64,000 nt of DNA from Rhodocyclaceae bacterium (GCA_018261935.1 JAGTRP010000003.1:1-64000); one strand, 5' to 3'. Shown: positions 8,334 to 20,469, numbered from the stretch's first letter. Numbers and translations are program-made. The notes: generated by a model from the sequence alone, not told the origin.

Positions 8334-10460
8334 ATGGGAATTCCCTTCGCCCCCGACTCCATTATCCTGCCCGCCTTGCGCGAGGACATTTCCCTGCAGG
8401 CGGCGCCGCCCGGCCGGGATGGCGCGCCCCACTGGAACCTGTACGATCCTGTCCGCAACTGCTTCTTCCGTATCGGCTGGCTGGAATTCGAGCTGCTGTC
8501 CCGCTGGCAGGACGGAGCCAGGCCGGAGGCGCTGAGCGCAGCCGTGAGCGCTGCTACGCCGCTGTCCGTGGACGCGGGCGATGTCCTGGCGCTGCTTGAA
8601 TTTCTCCAAAACAACGAACTGCTGCGCGCCGGCCAGCTGGCGGTCCGCGACAAGCTGCTGAAGATGGCAGCGGTTCGTCGACTGTCCGCCTGGAAATGGC
8701 TGCTGCACCACTACCTGTTCTTCCGGATTCCGTTGGTCAAGCCCGAAGCCTTCCTGGGCAGGACGTTGCCGCATCTCGGTTTTCTGTTCCGCCCGACCTT
8801 CTATCTCTGGGTCGGCGCATTGTCCCTATTTGGCCTGGTTCGCGTCATCAATCAGTGGGAGGAGTTCAGGCAAACCTTCCTGTATTTTTTCTCCTGGCAA
8901 GGGGCGATCTATTACGGGCTGGCGCTGGTGCTCACCAAGACCGTTCATGAACTGGCCCACGCCTACACGGCCAAGCATTTCGGTCTGCGGGTACCGACTA
9001 TGGGCATTGCCTTCATGGTCATGTGGCCGCTCCTCTACACCGATACCTCGGAGGGCTGGAAGCTGGCCTCCCGACGCGCCCGGCTGGCCATCGACGGCGC
9101 CGGCGTGGCGGCGGAACTGTGCCTGGCCGGGCTGGCGCTGCTGGCCTGGAGCCTCCTGCCGGAAGGGCCGCTGAAGAGCGCAGCCTACATTCTCGCCGCC
9201 GTCACCTGGATCAGCACGCTGGTCATCAACCTCAATCCCTTCATGCGCTTCGACGGCTACTATCTGCTGATGGATACGGTGGACATGCCGAATCTCCAGC
9301 AGCGCAGCTTCTCTTTCGGCAGGTGGCAGTTGCGCCGCTGGCTGCTCGGGACCGACGAGGAGATCCCGGAAATGGAATACGAATCGAAGAGGGCCTGGCT
9401 GGTCGCCTATGCTTATGCCACCTGGCTTTACCGCCTGGTGGTTTTCACCGGCATTGCCATTGCCGTCTATTACTTCTTTTTCAAGCTGCTGGGAATCATC
9501 CTCTTCATGGTCGAGATCGGCTGGTTCGTCCTCCTGCCGGTCTGGAAGGAGACCCGGAAATGGGCGGACTCCCGCGACCGCTGGCGGCACAATGCCGCAG
9601 CCCGCCGCAGCGTGCTCGTCATCGCCGGCCTGGCTGTTATCCTGCTATTGCCCTGGCGCGGCGAGGTCGACGGCCCCGGGTATCTGCAAGCGGACCCGCA
9701 CACCGGGCTCTATCCGCCGGTGGCTGCGCGGCTGATCCAGGTCAAGATCAAGGAAGGGCAGGCGGTGCGCCGGGGCGAAATCCTGTTCGAGCTGGATTCG
9801 CCGGAAGTCGAGTGGAAGATGCGGGCGGCCGCCAGCCGCGTCGCCGGGATGGAATCCTCCCTGGCGGGGTCTGTGGACAACAGCCGCCTGCAGGAGAGAT
9901 CCCGGGTCCTGGAAGGGGAGCTGAATGCTGCCCGGAGCGAACGCACTGCGCAGCAGGAAGAAGCCAGCCGGCTGCGCATTGCCGCTCCGAGCGATGGCGT
10001 CTTCCGCGACCTGGCAGAGGGCCTCTATCCAGGAGCCTGGCTGGCACCCCAGCGCCTGCTCGGCAGGGTGGTGGGCAGCACGGGCGCCCTGGCCCAGGTG
10101 TTTGTCGGCGAAGCCGATGTCCGCCGCATCCAGATCGGCGCTCAGGCGACACTCGTGACCCGCCGGCCGGACGCTTCCAGTGTGTCGGCCGAAGTTGTCG
10201 GAATCGATGAGGTCGCTTCCCGGGCGCTGTCCGAGCCCATGCTGGCCTCGGTCCATGGCGGGCCCATCGCCGTGCGTACGGGCTTGAAGGGCGAACTGAT
10301 ACCCAACGAGGCCATCTACCGCGTCACCCTGCGGACCCCGGCGGCCAACGTCGACCAGCGGGTCCCGGTCGTCGCCCACATCGACGGTGAACGCAGCAGC
10401 CTTCTATGGGAACTGGTCCGCCGGGCGGCCAGCCTGATCGTCCGGGAGGCGGGATTCTAA
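8334..10460 (+). CDS. M50 site-2-protease-like / HlyD-type fusion protein
   Basis: A 708-residue membrane protein. Residues 1-100 look like a PqqD-type winged domain (LREDISL, WNLYDPVRNCFFRIG). Residues 150-400 are polytopic, with the M50 zinc site HELAH (205-209) and its partner NLNPFMRFDGYY (299-310). After a last membrane span (about 435-455) comes a HlyD/biotinyl-lipoyl region (GEVDGPGYLQADPHTGLYPP, IKEGQAVRRGEILFELDSPEV), a short coiled coil and a beta-barrel. Proteins of this design act in export or immunity systems of modified peptides. Its position next to a Nif11-like protein and modifying enzymes supports an export role. Substrate unknown. Confidence 0.85.
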   Translation: MGIPFAPDSIILPALREDISLQAAPPGRDGAPHWNLYDPVRNCFFRIGWLEFELLSRWQDGARPEALSAAVSAATPLSVDAGDVLALLEFLQNNELLRAGQLAVRDKLLKMAAVRRLSAWKWLLHHYLFFRIPLVKPEAFLGRTLPHLGFLFRPTFYLWVGALSLFGLVRVINQWEEFRQTFLYFFSWQGAIYYGLALVLTKTVHELAHAYTAKHFGLRVPTMGIAFMVMWPLLYTDTSEGWKLASRRARLAIDGAGVAAELCLAGLALLAWSLLPEGPLKSAAYILAAVTWISTLVINLNPFMRFDGYYLLMDTVDMPNLQQRSFSFGRWQLRRWLLGTDEEIPEMEYESKRAWLVAYAYATWLYRLVVFTGIAIAVYYFFFKLLGIILFMVEIGWFVLLPVWKETRKWADSRDRWRHNAAARRSVLVIAGLAVILLLPWRGEVDGPGYLQADPHTGLYPPVAARLIQVKIKEGQAVRRGEILFELDSPEVEWKMRAAASRVAGMESSLAGSVDNSRLQERSRVLEGELNAARSERTAQQEEASRLRIAAPSDGVFRDLAEGLYPGAWLAPQRLLGRVVGSTGALAQVFVGEADVRRIQIGAQATLVTRRPDASSVSAEVVGIDEVASRALSEPMLASVHGGPIAVRTGLKGELIPNEAIYRVTLRTPAANVDQRVPVVAHIDGERSSLLWELVRRAASLIVREAGF

Positions 10461-10581
10461 GGATCGGGCCAATGGGGCGACCATACTTCGAATTTTACGA
10501 ACGAATTTTCACGGTTTGCCCTGTTTTGCAGAAACATCCGCCAGCCTAGAATGTGGGTTTGACGATTGCTGGCCGAGCATC

Positions 10582-11595
10582 ATGAAGAAGCATCTGCACT
10601 ATTTCACCGGTTCCATCGCCTTCAGCCTGCTGGCGGCCATGGGCGGCTACGCCATCGGCGGGCTCCCCGCGGCGCTGACGGTGGCTTTCCTGATTGTCCT
10701 CGAAACCTCGCTCTCCTTCGACAATGCCGTGGTCAACGCCGGCATCCTGCGGGAGTGGGATGCGAAATGGCGCCGGCGCTTCCTGACCTGGGGCATGCTG
10801 GTGGCGGTTTTCGGAATGCGGCTCGTCTTTCCGGTGCTCATCGTCGCCCTGGCGGCCGGAGTGGGGCCTTTGGCGGCAGTGGATCTGGCGATGAACCGGC
10901 CGGATGAATACGCCCGGGTGCTGACCGGCGCCCATCACCAGATCGCTGCGTTTGGCGGTGCCTTCCTGATGATGGTCTTCCTGAAATTCTTCGTGGACCA
11001 CAACAAGGACCAGCACTGGCTGGGATGGATCGAAAGGCCGATGACGCGCCTGGGCAAGCTGGAGGCGGTAGAAGCGGCCCTGACCCTCTCCCTGGTGCTC
11101 CTGGCGGCCGGCCTGCTCGGGGAACCGGAGCGCGGCGAGTTCATCAGCGCCGGTGTGTGGGGCGTGGTGACTTTCATTGTCGCCAAGGGGGCCGCGGCAC
11201 TCCTGGGAGGCGAAGAGGGCGCGGAGAACATCGTCAGGCAGGGCATCGGCGGCTTCGTCTACCTGGAACTCCTGGATGCCAGCTTTTCCTTCGACGGCGT
11301 GGTCGGCGCCTTCGCCATGACCAACAATCTGCTCGTGATCGCCCTGGGCCTGGGGGCTGGCGCCCTGTTCGTCCGCAGCTTCACGATTTTCCTGGTGGAC
11401 CGCGGAACCCTGGAAAGCTACCGCTACCTGGAGCACGGCGCCTTCTGGGCCATCGGCGCCCTGGCCGGCATCATGCTCATCGGCATCAAATGGCACATCC
11501 CGGAATCGGTCACCGGACTCCTGGGAGCCGTACTCATCGTCCTGTCCATCGTCAGTTCAGTCCGCGCCAACCGCAAGGCGGCGTCTGTTTCATAA
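10582..11595 (+). CDS. DUF475 (TerC-like) integral membrane protein
   Basis: A 337-residue, strongly hydrophobic protein with the paired acidic membrane motifs of the DUF475/TerC group: VLETSLSFDNAVVNA near the N-terminus and LELLDASFSFDGVVGA in the second half. These suggest metal-ion handling, although the substrate is not known. The ATG at 10582 is chosen because it is followed at once by a basic residue run and the first membrane span. An upstream direct repeat (CGAATTTT twice, about 10489-10510) lies in the promoter region. htpX follows after 12 bases, so the two may be co-transcribed. Confidence 0.85.
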   Translation: MKKHLHYFTGSIAFSLLAAMGGYAIGGLPAALTVAFLIVLETSLSFDNAVVNAGILREWDAKWRRRFLTWGMLVAVFGMRLVFPVLIVALAAGVGPLAAVDLAMNRPDEYARVLTGAHHQIAAFGGAFLMMVFLKFFVDHNKDQHWLGWIERPMTRLGKLEAVEAALTLSLVLLAAGLLGEPERGEFISAGVWGVVTFIVAKGAAALLGGEEGAENIVRQGIGGFVYLELLDASFSFDGVVGAFAMTNNLLVIALGLGAGALFVRSFTIFLVDRGTLESYRYLEHGAFWAIGALAGIMLIGIKWHIPESVTGLLGAVLIVLSIVSSVRANRKAASVS

Positions 11596-11607
11596 AAGGA
11601 GAATCCC

Positions 11608-13543
<1,936 letters not shown>

Positions 13544-14261
13544 AGGGGCTGCCCGTTCGGGCCGAAGCTACGTTCTTCCAGGCTGATGGCGCCGCCCCCT
13601 TCCTGGACGAGGACGGTGGACGCCCGGGTACCGTAGGCCGGGGAGCGGACAAAAATGGCGGAAAGGCGGCGCTCCCACTCCAGGGATACCCCGGTTTGCG
13701 GCAGATACTCGTCAGCCACGACCTCGTCGTCGGCCAGGATGGCGAACAGCCGATCCGTGGCAGGCAATTCCGCCAGGGCTGAAGAGAAGCGCTGCCGAGC
13801 CGCCACCAGCTTGGGCCACGGCGTGTCGAGCAGGTGGTTGGAAAGGCCGTAGATGCCCGGCGGTAGACGGCGCGGCCGGCTGTCCCGGTTCGAGGCGTAC
13901 CACAGGCCGGCACCATCGGACACCAGCAGGTTGAACCCTGAATAGTCGCTGCCGTCGATCCCCTCGACGTAGTCCTGGGCGGCCTTGCTGCCAAGAAGAA
14001 AATCCCGGGTCAGTTCGCCCCGGGAGCGCCTGCCCTTCGGGGTGCCCGGTTCGCGGACATTGGTGACGGCGGCAAAGCGGCCGCCCTCCGTAGCGCCGAG
14101 CCAGGTGCCGCCGGCTTCCAGGTCCCGACCGCCGAGGACATGAGGGTTCTCAGGCCAGCGCCCGGCCGGAGCGGTGGGGCGAGCGTAAAATTCGTCTCGA
14201 TTGGCCGCGACCACTAGGGGAAAGCCCGGGTGCGCCTGCCAGCCGATGACGATGAGGCACA

Positions 14262-15278
14262 TCAGGGATTGACCGCGGCAGCCTCCACCGTGGGACCGTC
14301 CTTGGTGCCCACATGCACGTCCTGGGCGAAATTGGACTGCACCACGGCAAGGGCTTCGAAGCCACCGGCCGGAGAGGGGGCGGCGGAGACCACCTTGCCG
14401 CAAGCCTGATCCGGGTTGTCCGGGGAATGTAGGTCATCCCCCGCCTGCAGGCAGGTGGCACTGGTCAGACGGTAGAGATGGCGCTTGACCTTTCCCAGGT
14501 ACTGGGTCCGGGCCACCACCTCCTGGCCGGGGTAGCAGCCCTTGTGGAAACTGACGCCGCCGATCTTTTCGAAATCGGCCATCTGGGGCACGAACTCCTC
14601 CCGAGTGGCCGCAGTCACCAGGGGCAACCCGGCCCGGATGTCGAGCCACCGCCACACCGGGCCTCCCGCCGGACGGGCGATGGCGGCCAGTTGCCGCCAG
14701 GTTTCGCCGGCGTTGCCTGCCGGGGTGGCGATGATGATCCGGTCGGCATCCAGACGGATGATCCGGGTGCCGGCGGCGGCGACGGTGGCCAGCGTTTCCG
14801 CCGGCATCGGCAGGTTGGCGGCGGCCAGGGCATCTCCGGCTTGCGGGCCGCAGAGGCCCAAGAGTATGTGACTGTCCGAAAGGTCGGAGAGCCGCACATC
14901 GGATCGCAACACGAACATCTGAAGGCGCTTCAGGACTGGCGCCACCAGTTCGGATGCCAGAGCCAGTTCGTAGCCATCACCATTGTTCCAGGCCAGGAAA
15001 CTCGCCAGCATGCGCCCCTTGGCGGTACACCAGGCGGAATGCTGGGCCTGCTCCGGCCCCAGATGGTTGACGTCGCTGGTCAGTTGGTTGTGAAGAAAGG
15101 ATTTGGCATCTTCGCCGCTGCAGGCGATCAATCCCAAATGGAGGAGGGGGGTGAGAACGGTGGCGGCCTGAGCAGCCTGGAGTTCGCCCGGGGCATTGCC
15201 GAAATGCAACACCTCCGGCGTCGCGGAGTCGTATACCGCACCGGCTGCCTCAAGAAAGCTTCGCCAATTGGGGTTCAT
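14262..15278 (-). CDS. ygfZ: tRNA-modifying/Fe-S repair protein YgfZ
   Basis: A 338-residue folate-binding protein of the GcvT-like family. The signature motif is FHKGCYPGQEVVARTQY (K-G-C-Y-x-G-Q). LLHLGLIACSGEDAKSFLHNQ lies near the N-terminus. YgfZ acts with tetrahydrofolate in the maintenance of certain Fe-S enzymes. It is divergent from mltG across a 108-base spacer that should hold both promoters. Confidence 0.93.
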   Translation of the reverse strand: MNPNWRSFLEAAGAVYDSATPEVLHFGNAPGELQAAQAATVLTPLLHLGLIACSGEDAKSFLHNQLTSDVNHLGPEQAQHSAWCTAKGRMLASFLAWNNGDGYELALASELVAPVLKRLQMFVLRSDVRLSDLSDSHILLGLCGPQAGDALAAANLPMPAETLATVAAAGTRIIRLDADRIIIATPAGNAGETWRQLAAIARPAGGPVWRWLDIRAGLPLVTAATREEFVPQMADFEKIGGVSFHKGCYPGQEVVARTQYLGKVKRHLYRLTSATCLQAGDDLHSPDNPDQACGKVVSAAPSPAGGFEALAVVQSNFAQDVHVGTKDGPTVEAAAVNP

Positions 15279-15386
15279 GCAGCGCCTCGCTGGGGTGGAG
15301 TGGTTGGGCTATTATATCGTCCGTTTTTCGCGGCCCCGCTAGGGCTCCATTTCCGCTGATCTTCGCCGACGTCCCCGAGTTCCGTC

Positions 15387-16385
15387 TTGCGCCTTGTTCT
15401 GAAATTGTTTTTCATGCTTTTGGTCGGCGCTGCCGCGGTCGGCGGCATCGGCTACCGGTGGGCGACCACGCCCTTGTCGTTGCGCACTTCACCGGTGGAT
15501 TTCCGCATCCTGCCAGGGAGCAGCCTGCGCTCCGCCGCCATCCAGGTGGCGGAAGCCGGGGTCCATGTTCCGCCCGCTCTGCTGGTGCTGCTGGGCAGGG
15601 CGGCCCACGCCGAGACAGGCGTCAAGGCAGGCAGCTATTCGGTGAGCAGCGGCGTCACTCCCTGGCAGTTGCTGGGCAAGTTGACGCGAGGAGAGGTAAC
15701 CCAGGGGGAAATCACCCTGGTGGAAGGCTGGACCTTGCGGCAATGGCGGGAGCGGCTCGATGCCCACCCCGACCTGGAGCACGACAGCCGCGGCCTGCCG
15801 GAGGCTGAGATCCTGAGGCGCCTCGGCATCGATGGCAAGGCACGGGCCGAGGGGCTTTTCTTCCCGGACACCTACCTTTTCGATAAGCACTCCAGCGATA
15901 TCGATCTCTTCGCCCGGGCGTATCGGGCCATGCAGAGGAAGCTGGACGCGGCGTGGGTCCAACGTGCAGCCAATCTGCCCTACAGGGACCCGTATCAGGC
16001 TCTCATCATGGCTTCCATCGTCGAGAAGGAAACCGGGCGGGTCGCTGATCGGCCCCTGGTAGCGGCGGTCTTCGTCAATCGACTGCGGACCGGCATGCTG
16101 CTGCAGACGGACCCGACCGTGATTTACGGCATGGGCGAAAGCTTCGACGGCAACATCCGGAAACGGGATCTCTTAACCGACGGTCCCTATAACACCTATA
16201 CGCGTCCCGGCCTGCCGCCTACTCCCATCGCCATGCCCGGGATGGCATCGATCCAGGCCGCCCTCCATCCGGCCACCAGCGACGCCCTCTATTTCGTCGC
16301 CCGAGGGGATGGCAGCAGCCATTTTTCCAGTTCCCTGGACGAGCACAGCCGGGCGGTCAATCGCTACCAGAGGGCTGGCCGCTGA
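15387..16385 (+). CDS. mltG: Endolytic murein transglycosylase MltG
   Basis: A 332-residue YceG/MltG protein with one N-terminal membrane anchor (LKLFFMLLVGAAAVGG), a LysM-like segment (SYSVSSGVTPWQLLGKL) and the catalytic domain. The catalytic glutamate is in ASIVEKETGR, and QTDPTVIYG and NTYTRPGLPPTPI are visible. It cleaves nascent glycan strands and so helps end peptidoglycan chain elongation. The start is a TTG at 15387. It overlaps the 3' end of epd, on the opposite strand, by 29 bases. Confidence 0.94.
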   Translation: MRLVLKLFFMLLVGAAAVGGIGYRWATTPLSLRTSPVDFRILPGSSLRSAAIQVAEAGVHVPPALLVLLGRAAHAETGVKAGSYSVSSGVTPWQLLGKLTRGEVTQGEITLVEGWTLRQWRERLDAHPDLEHDSRGLPEAEILRRLGIDGKARAEGLFFPDTYLFDKHSSDIDLFARAYRAMQRKLDAAWVQRAANLPYRDPYQALIMASIVEKETGRVADRPLVAAVFVNRLRTGMLLQTDPTVIYGMGESFDGNIRKRDLLTDGPYNTYTRPGLPPTPIAMPGMASIQAALHPATSDALYFVARGDGSSHFSSSLDEHSRAVNRYQRAGR

Positions 16386-17439
16386 CTTCCGCCCATCCCG
16401 CCCCGGCGACGGGTCTCTGGCTCCAGCGTTGCTGCCAATAGGCGGCGAGTTCCAACATCCGGTTGGCGAAACCCCACTCGTTATCGAACCAGATGAGGAG
16501 GCCCGCCAGGCGGCGGCCTGACACCCGGGTCTGACTGCCGTCCACGATGGCCGAATGGGGGCTGTGGTTGAAATCGATGGAGGCGTGGGGCTCGTCCGAG
16601 TAGGCCAGCAGCCCGGGCAGGTCTACCGCCGCGGCCGCCAGGCGGGCGTTGATTTCCTGGGCGGAGACGTCCTGCCCCAGGGTCACCGCCAGGTCGATGG
16701 CCGAGACGTTGAGCACCGGGACCCGGACCGCTTTCGCCTGGACACGGCCGGCGAGGTGCGGCACCAGGCGCTCGACGCCCTTGGCGAGGCCGGTGGAAAC
16801 CGGAATCATCGACTGCATGGCCGAGCGGGTGCGGCGCAGGTCGGCATGGTGGTAGCCATCGATGAGGGGTTGATCGTTCATGACCGAATGCAGGGTGGTC
16901 ATGAGCACATTTTCCACGCCGAAGGCTTCGTGCAGGGCCGTGAGGACGGGTACGACGGCGTTGGTCGTGCAGGAGGCGGCCGAGATGATGCGCTCGCTGC
17001 CCGCCAGATTCTCATGGTTGATGCCATAGACCACGGTGCGGTCCACGTCCTCAGCGCCCTGGCCGGGATGGGAGAGCATCACCCGGGCGCAGCCGGCCTC
17101 GATGAACGGTTGCAGCTCATGGCGCCGGGAATAGCGGCCGGAACAATCCATCAGAATATCCACACCAAAATCACGCCACGGCACCTCCCCGGGAGTGCTG
17201 GCGTGGCAGACGGCGATCTTCCGGCCGGCTATCCAGAGGGCGTTCTCCCGCACTTCCACCGGCGCCGGGAAACGCCCATGGGTGGAATCGAAACGGGTCA
17301 GATAGGCGATGCTTTCGAGGTCCGCCGGCTCGTTGATGGCGACGACGGTGAGCTCTTCCTGCAGAGGCGATTCGTGCAGAGCCCGGAGAAGACAGCGGCC
17401 GATGCGGCCGTAACCGTTGATGGCGAGGCGGAGGGTCAT
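16357..17439 (-). CDS. epd: Erythrose-4-phosphate dehydrogenase / GAPDH-family enzyme
   Basis: A 360-residue protein with the NAD-binding INGYGRIGR at the N-terminus, catalytic cysteine in SAASCTTNAVVP (about residue 155) and SGRRLAGLLIWFDNEWGFAN near the end. VAINEPADLESIAYLTRFDS and the LRRTRSAMQSMIPVSTGLA segment resemble Epd more than glycolytic GapA. Epd supplies 4-phosphoerythronate for pyridoxal phosphate synthesis. A GapB-like role cannot be excluded from sequence alone. It has a poorly conserved extra C-terminus of about 20 residues. Confidence 0.82.
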   Translation of the reverse strand: MTLRLAINGYGRIGRCLLRALHESPLQEELTVVAINEPADLESIAYLTRFDSTHGRFPAPVEVRENALWIAGRKIAVCHASTPGEVPWRDFGVDILMDCSGRYSRRHELQPFIEAGCARVMLSHPGQGAEDVDRTVVYGINHENLAGSERIISAASCTTNAVVPVLTALHEAFGVENVLMTTLHSVMNDQPLIDGYHHADLRRTRSAMQSMIPVSTGLAKGVERLVPHLAGRVQAKAVRVPVLNVSAIDLAVTLGQDVSAQEINARLAAAAVDLPGLLAYSDEPHASIDFNHSPHSAIVDGSQTRVSGRRLAGLLIWFDNEWGFANRMLELAAYWQQRWSQRPVAGAGWAEVSGQPSGSD

Positions 17440-17516
17440 GCCGGAGACGTGATCGTGACGGCCGCCAGGAGCGGCCTTGGGCGCGGGTGATTTGAGGGAG
17501 GGCTGGAAGATACCAT

Positions 17517-17530
17517 ACTGCCCGGGCAGT
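17517..17530. promoter_or_regulatory. 14-bp perfect palindrome upstream of epd
   Basis: ACTGCCCGGGCAGT lies 78 bases upstream of the epd start and 129 bases before tmk, in the only intergenic space between the divergent genes. It could be an operator for a dimeric regulator; no partner is identified. Confidence 0.3.
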
Positions 17531-17658
17531 TACTCGAGTTGGAAGCGTTCAGCCGGAAGGGCCCCTGTTTCAACTAAAATGGCGAAGTAAGCTGTTCGGG
17601 GCACTAGGACGATATTTGCTCCGACGGACAGCGAACTCAACATCTCTATAGGATCAAA

Positions 17659-18279
17659 GTGGCGGTGAGAGGCAAATTCATCACTTTCGAAGGCATCGAC
17701 GGAGCAGGCAAGAGCAGTCATGTCGAGTGGTTGGCGGACTGGCTGCGGCAGCGCGGTCTCGTGGTGCAGGTGACGCGGGAGCCCGGTGGCACGCCCTTGG
17801 GAGAGAAGCTGAGGGCCCTGCTGCTGTCCGAACCCATGCATCTCGAGACCGAGACCCTTCTCATGTTCGCTGCTCGCCGGGAGCATCTGGCGCAGGTCAT
17901 CGAGCCCGCTCTGGAGCGCGGCGAGTGGGTGGTCTGCGACCGCTTCACCGATGCCACCTATGCCTACCAGGGTGGCGGCCGCGGTCTCCACCGCAGCAAG
18001 CTTCAAGTCCTGGAGCAGTGGGTCCATGACCACCGGCAGCCGGACCTGACCCTCCTCTTCGACCTGCCGTTCGAAATCGCCCGCCAGCGCATTGCCCACG
18101 CCACCCGGGAACTGGATCGTTTCGAGCAGGAGCGGGCCGAATTCCATGAGCGGGTACGACACGCCTATCTGGATCGGGCTGCTGCCAATCCGACCCGAAT
18201 TCAGGTAATCGACGCCGACCAGACCATGGATGAAATTCGTAAATTACTTGAAAACATTGTCTCAACTCATTGTTTATGA
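17659..18279 (+). CDS. tmk: Thymidylate kinase
   Basis: A 206-residue kinase that phosphorylates dTMP to dTDP. The P-loop is [11 protein letters not shown] (about residues 9-19), the DR(F) motif is in [17 protein letters not shown] and the substrate-binding [11 protein letters not shown] is present. The LID sits near RELDRFEQE. The start is GTG. The stop overlaps the holB start by four bases, the usual tmk-holB coupling in betaproteobacteria. Confidence 0.96.
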   Translation: MAVRGKFITFEGIDGAGKSSHVEWLADWLRQRGLVVQVTREPGGTPLGEKLRALLLSEPMHLETETLLMFAARREHLAQVIEPALERGEWVVCDRFTDATYAYQGGGRGLHRSKLQVLEQWVHDHRQPDLTLLFDLPFEIARQRIAHATRELDRFEQERAEFHERVRHAYLDRAAANPTRIQVIDADQTMDEIRKLLENIVSTHCL

Positions 18280-19298
18280 ACGCCGTTGAATTGCATCGTC
18301 CGGTTTGGGATAGGCTGCAGGCCCGGCGCCAGCGCTTGCCCCATGCGCTACTCCTGACCGGCCAACGGGGCCTGGGCAAGTACGCCTTGGCCAGAGCCTT
18401 CGCCGCCGGACTGTTATGCGAGAATCCCGGCGCGAATGGGCATGCCTGCGGCCAGTGCCTTGCCTGTGGCTGGTTCGAGCAGGGCAATCATCCGGACTTT
18501 CGTCTGCTGCAGCCGGAAGCCATGGCGGAGAGCGATAACGAAGGGGAAGACGGCAAGAAGAAAGCCAGCCAGCAGATCACCATCGAACAGGTGCGCGGCC
18601 TTGACGACTTTTTCAACGTCGGCACCCACCGTTCCGGTTTGCGCATCATCCTCGTCTATCCCACCGAGGCGATGAATCGAAACACCGCCAATGCTCTTCT
18701 GAAATCACTTGAAGAACCATCGCCAGGCACTTTGTTTTTATTGGTGTCGAGTGAGCCGATGCGTCTTCTCCCAACCATCCGGAGCCGGTGCCAGGTGGTG
18801 ACGGTTCCCATCCCCGGCACCCGGGATGGCGCTGCCGCCCTGCGGGCGGCCGGTGTCGCCGACGCCGAACAGTGGCTCGCCCTGGCGGGCGGTGCCCCGC
18901 TGATGGCCTTGGAACTGGCGCAATCCGGCCAGGGGGCCTGGCTCGATGAGTTGGTCAAGCGGTTGGCAGCGGGCAGACGCAACGACGCATTAGCAGCGGC
19001 TGCGGAAATTGAGAAGTTGCTGAAGGAAGGCAAAGGTAAGGTCGCGCTGGGGCAAGTGGTGGAATGGCTACAGAAATGGATCATTGATCTCGCTTTGGCA
19101 AGACAATCCTTGCCAGTGAGATATTTTTCAAGCCAGCGCGCTACAATAGAAAAACTTGCGGCGGGTGTCCCGGTCTATAGATTTTTGGGCTTTCACCGCA
19201 GATTGTTGCAGGAACGGCGGCAGGCGGAGCAACCCCTCAATGCTCGCTTGTTCCTGGAAACACTTTTCATGGATTACCGAGCTCTGTTCTCGAACTGA
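18276..19298 (+). CDS. holB: DNA polymerase III delta-prime subunit
   Basis: A 340-residue clamp-loader subunit. The degenerate Walker [16 protein letters not shown] lacks the Ser/Thr after lysine, as expected for the non-hydrolysing delta-prime. A four-cysteine zinc module is visible between [18 protein letters not shown] and the following residues. [20 protein letters not shown] and [18 protein letters not shown] are the sensor and SRC-like regions. It follows tmk with an ATGA overlap and precedes pilZ by 18 bases. Confidence 0.94.
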   Translation: MNAVELHRPVWDRLQARRQRLPHALLLTGQRGLGKYALARAFAAGLLCENPGANGHACGQCLACGWFEQGNHPDFRLLQPEAMAESDNEGEDGKKKASQQITIEQVRGLDDFFNVGTHRSGLRIILVYPTEAMNRNTANALLKSLEEPSPGTLFLLVSSEPMRLLPTIRSRCQVVTVPIPGTRDGAAALRAAGVADAEQWLALAGGAPLMALELAQSGQGAWLDELVKRLAAGRRNDALAAAAEIEKLLKEGKGKVALGQVVEWLQKWIIDLALARQSLPVRYFSSQRATIEKLAAGVPVYRFLGFHRRLLQERRQAEQPLNARLFLETLFMDYRALFSN

Positions 19299-19316
19299 AC
19301 ACGCACCGACTGAGCG

Positions 19317-19679
19317 ATGAGCGAAGCCAAGCCGACACCGCAGCGCCCGAGCGTACTTTCGCTCAACATCAATTCCAAATCTGCGCTCTACGCGGCGTTC
19401 ATGCCCCTTTTGAAGCACGGCGGGATATTCATTCCAACGACGCGCCAATACAGCACGGGGGATGAGGTCTTCATGCTTTTGTCCCTGATGGACGATCCCG
19501 CCAAGTTGCCCATTGCCGGTACGGTGGCCTGGGTCACTCCGGCAGGGGCCCAGAACGGGCGAGCCCAGGGCATCGGAGTGCATTTCAATAACGACGAAAG
19601 CGGCCAGGAGGCCCGCCGCAAGATCGAGGGGCTTCTGGGCGGCGTAATGCAGTCCACCCGTCCGACCCATACGCTCTAG
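19317..19679 (+). CDS. PilZ-domain protein
   Basis: A 120-residue type IV pilus-type PilZ protein, beginning with a Pro-rich stretch and LSLNINSKSALYAAFMPLLK, followed by the beta-barrel (GGIFIPTTRQYSTGDEVFML, GTVAWVTPAG, GIGVHFN). The RxxxR and D/NxSxxG c-di-GMP-binding residues are not present, as in the PilZ protein that gives the family its name. In this gene order it supports pilus assembly. Confidence 0.9.
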   Translation: MSEAKPTPQRPSVLSLNINSKSALYAAFMPLLKHGGIFIPTTRQYSTGDEVFMLLSLMDDPAKLPIAGTVAWVTPAGAQNGRAQGIGVHFNNDESGQEARRKIEGLLGGVMQSTRPTHTL

Positions 19680-19686
19680 GCTACCC

Positions 19687-20469
19687 TTGCTGGTCGATTC
19701 CCACTGCCATCTCGATTTTCCCGACCTCGCGGCTCGCCTGCCCGAACTGCTCGCTGCCATGGCGGACAACGACGTCGGAGCGGCAGTCTGTATCGGGGTG
19801 AACCTGGAAGATTTCCATCAGGTTCTGGCCCTGGCTGAGGTCCACCAGCATCTTTATGCGACGGTGGGCGTCCACCCAGAGTACCAGGATGTCGAGGAGC
19901 CAACGGTCGAGCGGCTGACAGGCCTTGCGGATCATCCGAAAGTGATCGCTATTGGTGAAACCGGCCTCGACTACTATTGGCAGAAGGACCGGCCAGAGTG
20001 GCAGCGCCAGCGTTTCCGCACCCATATCCGGGCGGCGAAGTCCTGCGCCAAACCCCTGGTGATCCATACCCGGGATTCGGCGGAGGATACTTTGCGGCTG
20101 CTGGCGGAGGAGGGGGCCGAGACGGTCGGTGGCGTCATGCACTGTTTCACGGAAAACTGGGAAGTGGCCAGCCGGGCCCTGGACCTGGGTTTTTACCTGT
20201 CTTTTTCGGGCATCGTGACGTTCAAGAATGCAGTGGCGCTGAAGGAGGTGGCCCGGCGCGCGCCCCTTGATCGCATCCTGGTGGAAACCGACTCCCCTTA
20301 TCTCGCGCCTGTGCCGCATCGCGGCAAGACCAATCAGCCGGCGCATGTACGGCATGTGGCCGAGGAGCTCGCCGCGCTACGCGGCGTTTCCTGCGCCGAA
20401 ATCGCTACGGCCACCACCGAGAACTTCTTCAGATTATTTTCCACCGCCCAACGGCCGGACACGCCATGA
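19687..20469 (+). CDS. tatD: TatD-family metal-dependent hydrolase
   Basis: A 260-residue TIM-barrel amidohydrolase-like nuclease. Metal ligands are visible in VDSHCHLDF at the N-terminus, GETGLDYYW, VIHTRDS, MHCFTENW and VETDSPYLAP. The start is a TTG seven bases after the pilZ stop. The stop overlaps the ankyrin gene start by four bases. TatD/YcfH-family members act as 3'-5' exonucleases or D-aminoacyl-tRNA-like hydrolases; the exact activity is not predictable. Confidence 0.92.
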   Translation: MLVDSHCHLDFPDLAARLPELLAAMADNDVGAAVCIGVNLEDFHQVLALAEVHQHLYATVGVHPEYQDVEEPTVERLTGLADHPKVIAIGETGLDYYWQKDRPEWQRQRFRTHIRAAKSCAKPLVIHTRDSAEDTLRLLAEEGAETVGGVMHCFTENWEVASRALDLGFYLSFSGIVTFKNAVALKEVARRAPLDRILVETDSPYLAPVPHRGKTNQPAHVRHVAEELAALRGVSCAEIATATTENFFRLFSTAQRPDTP

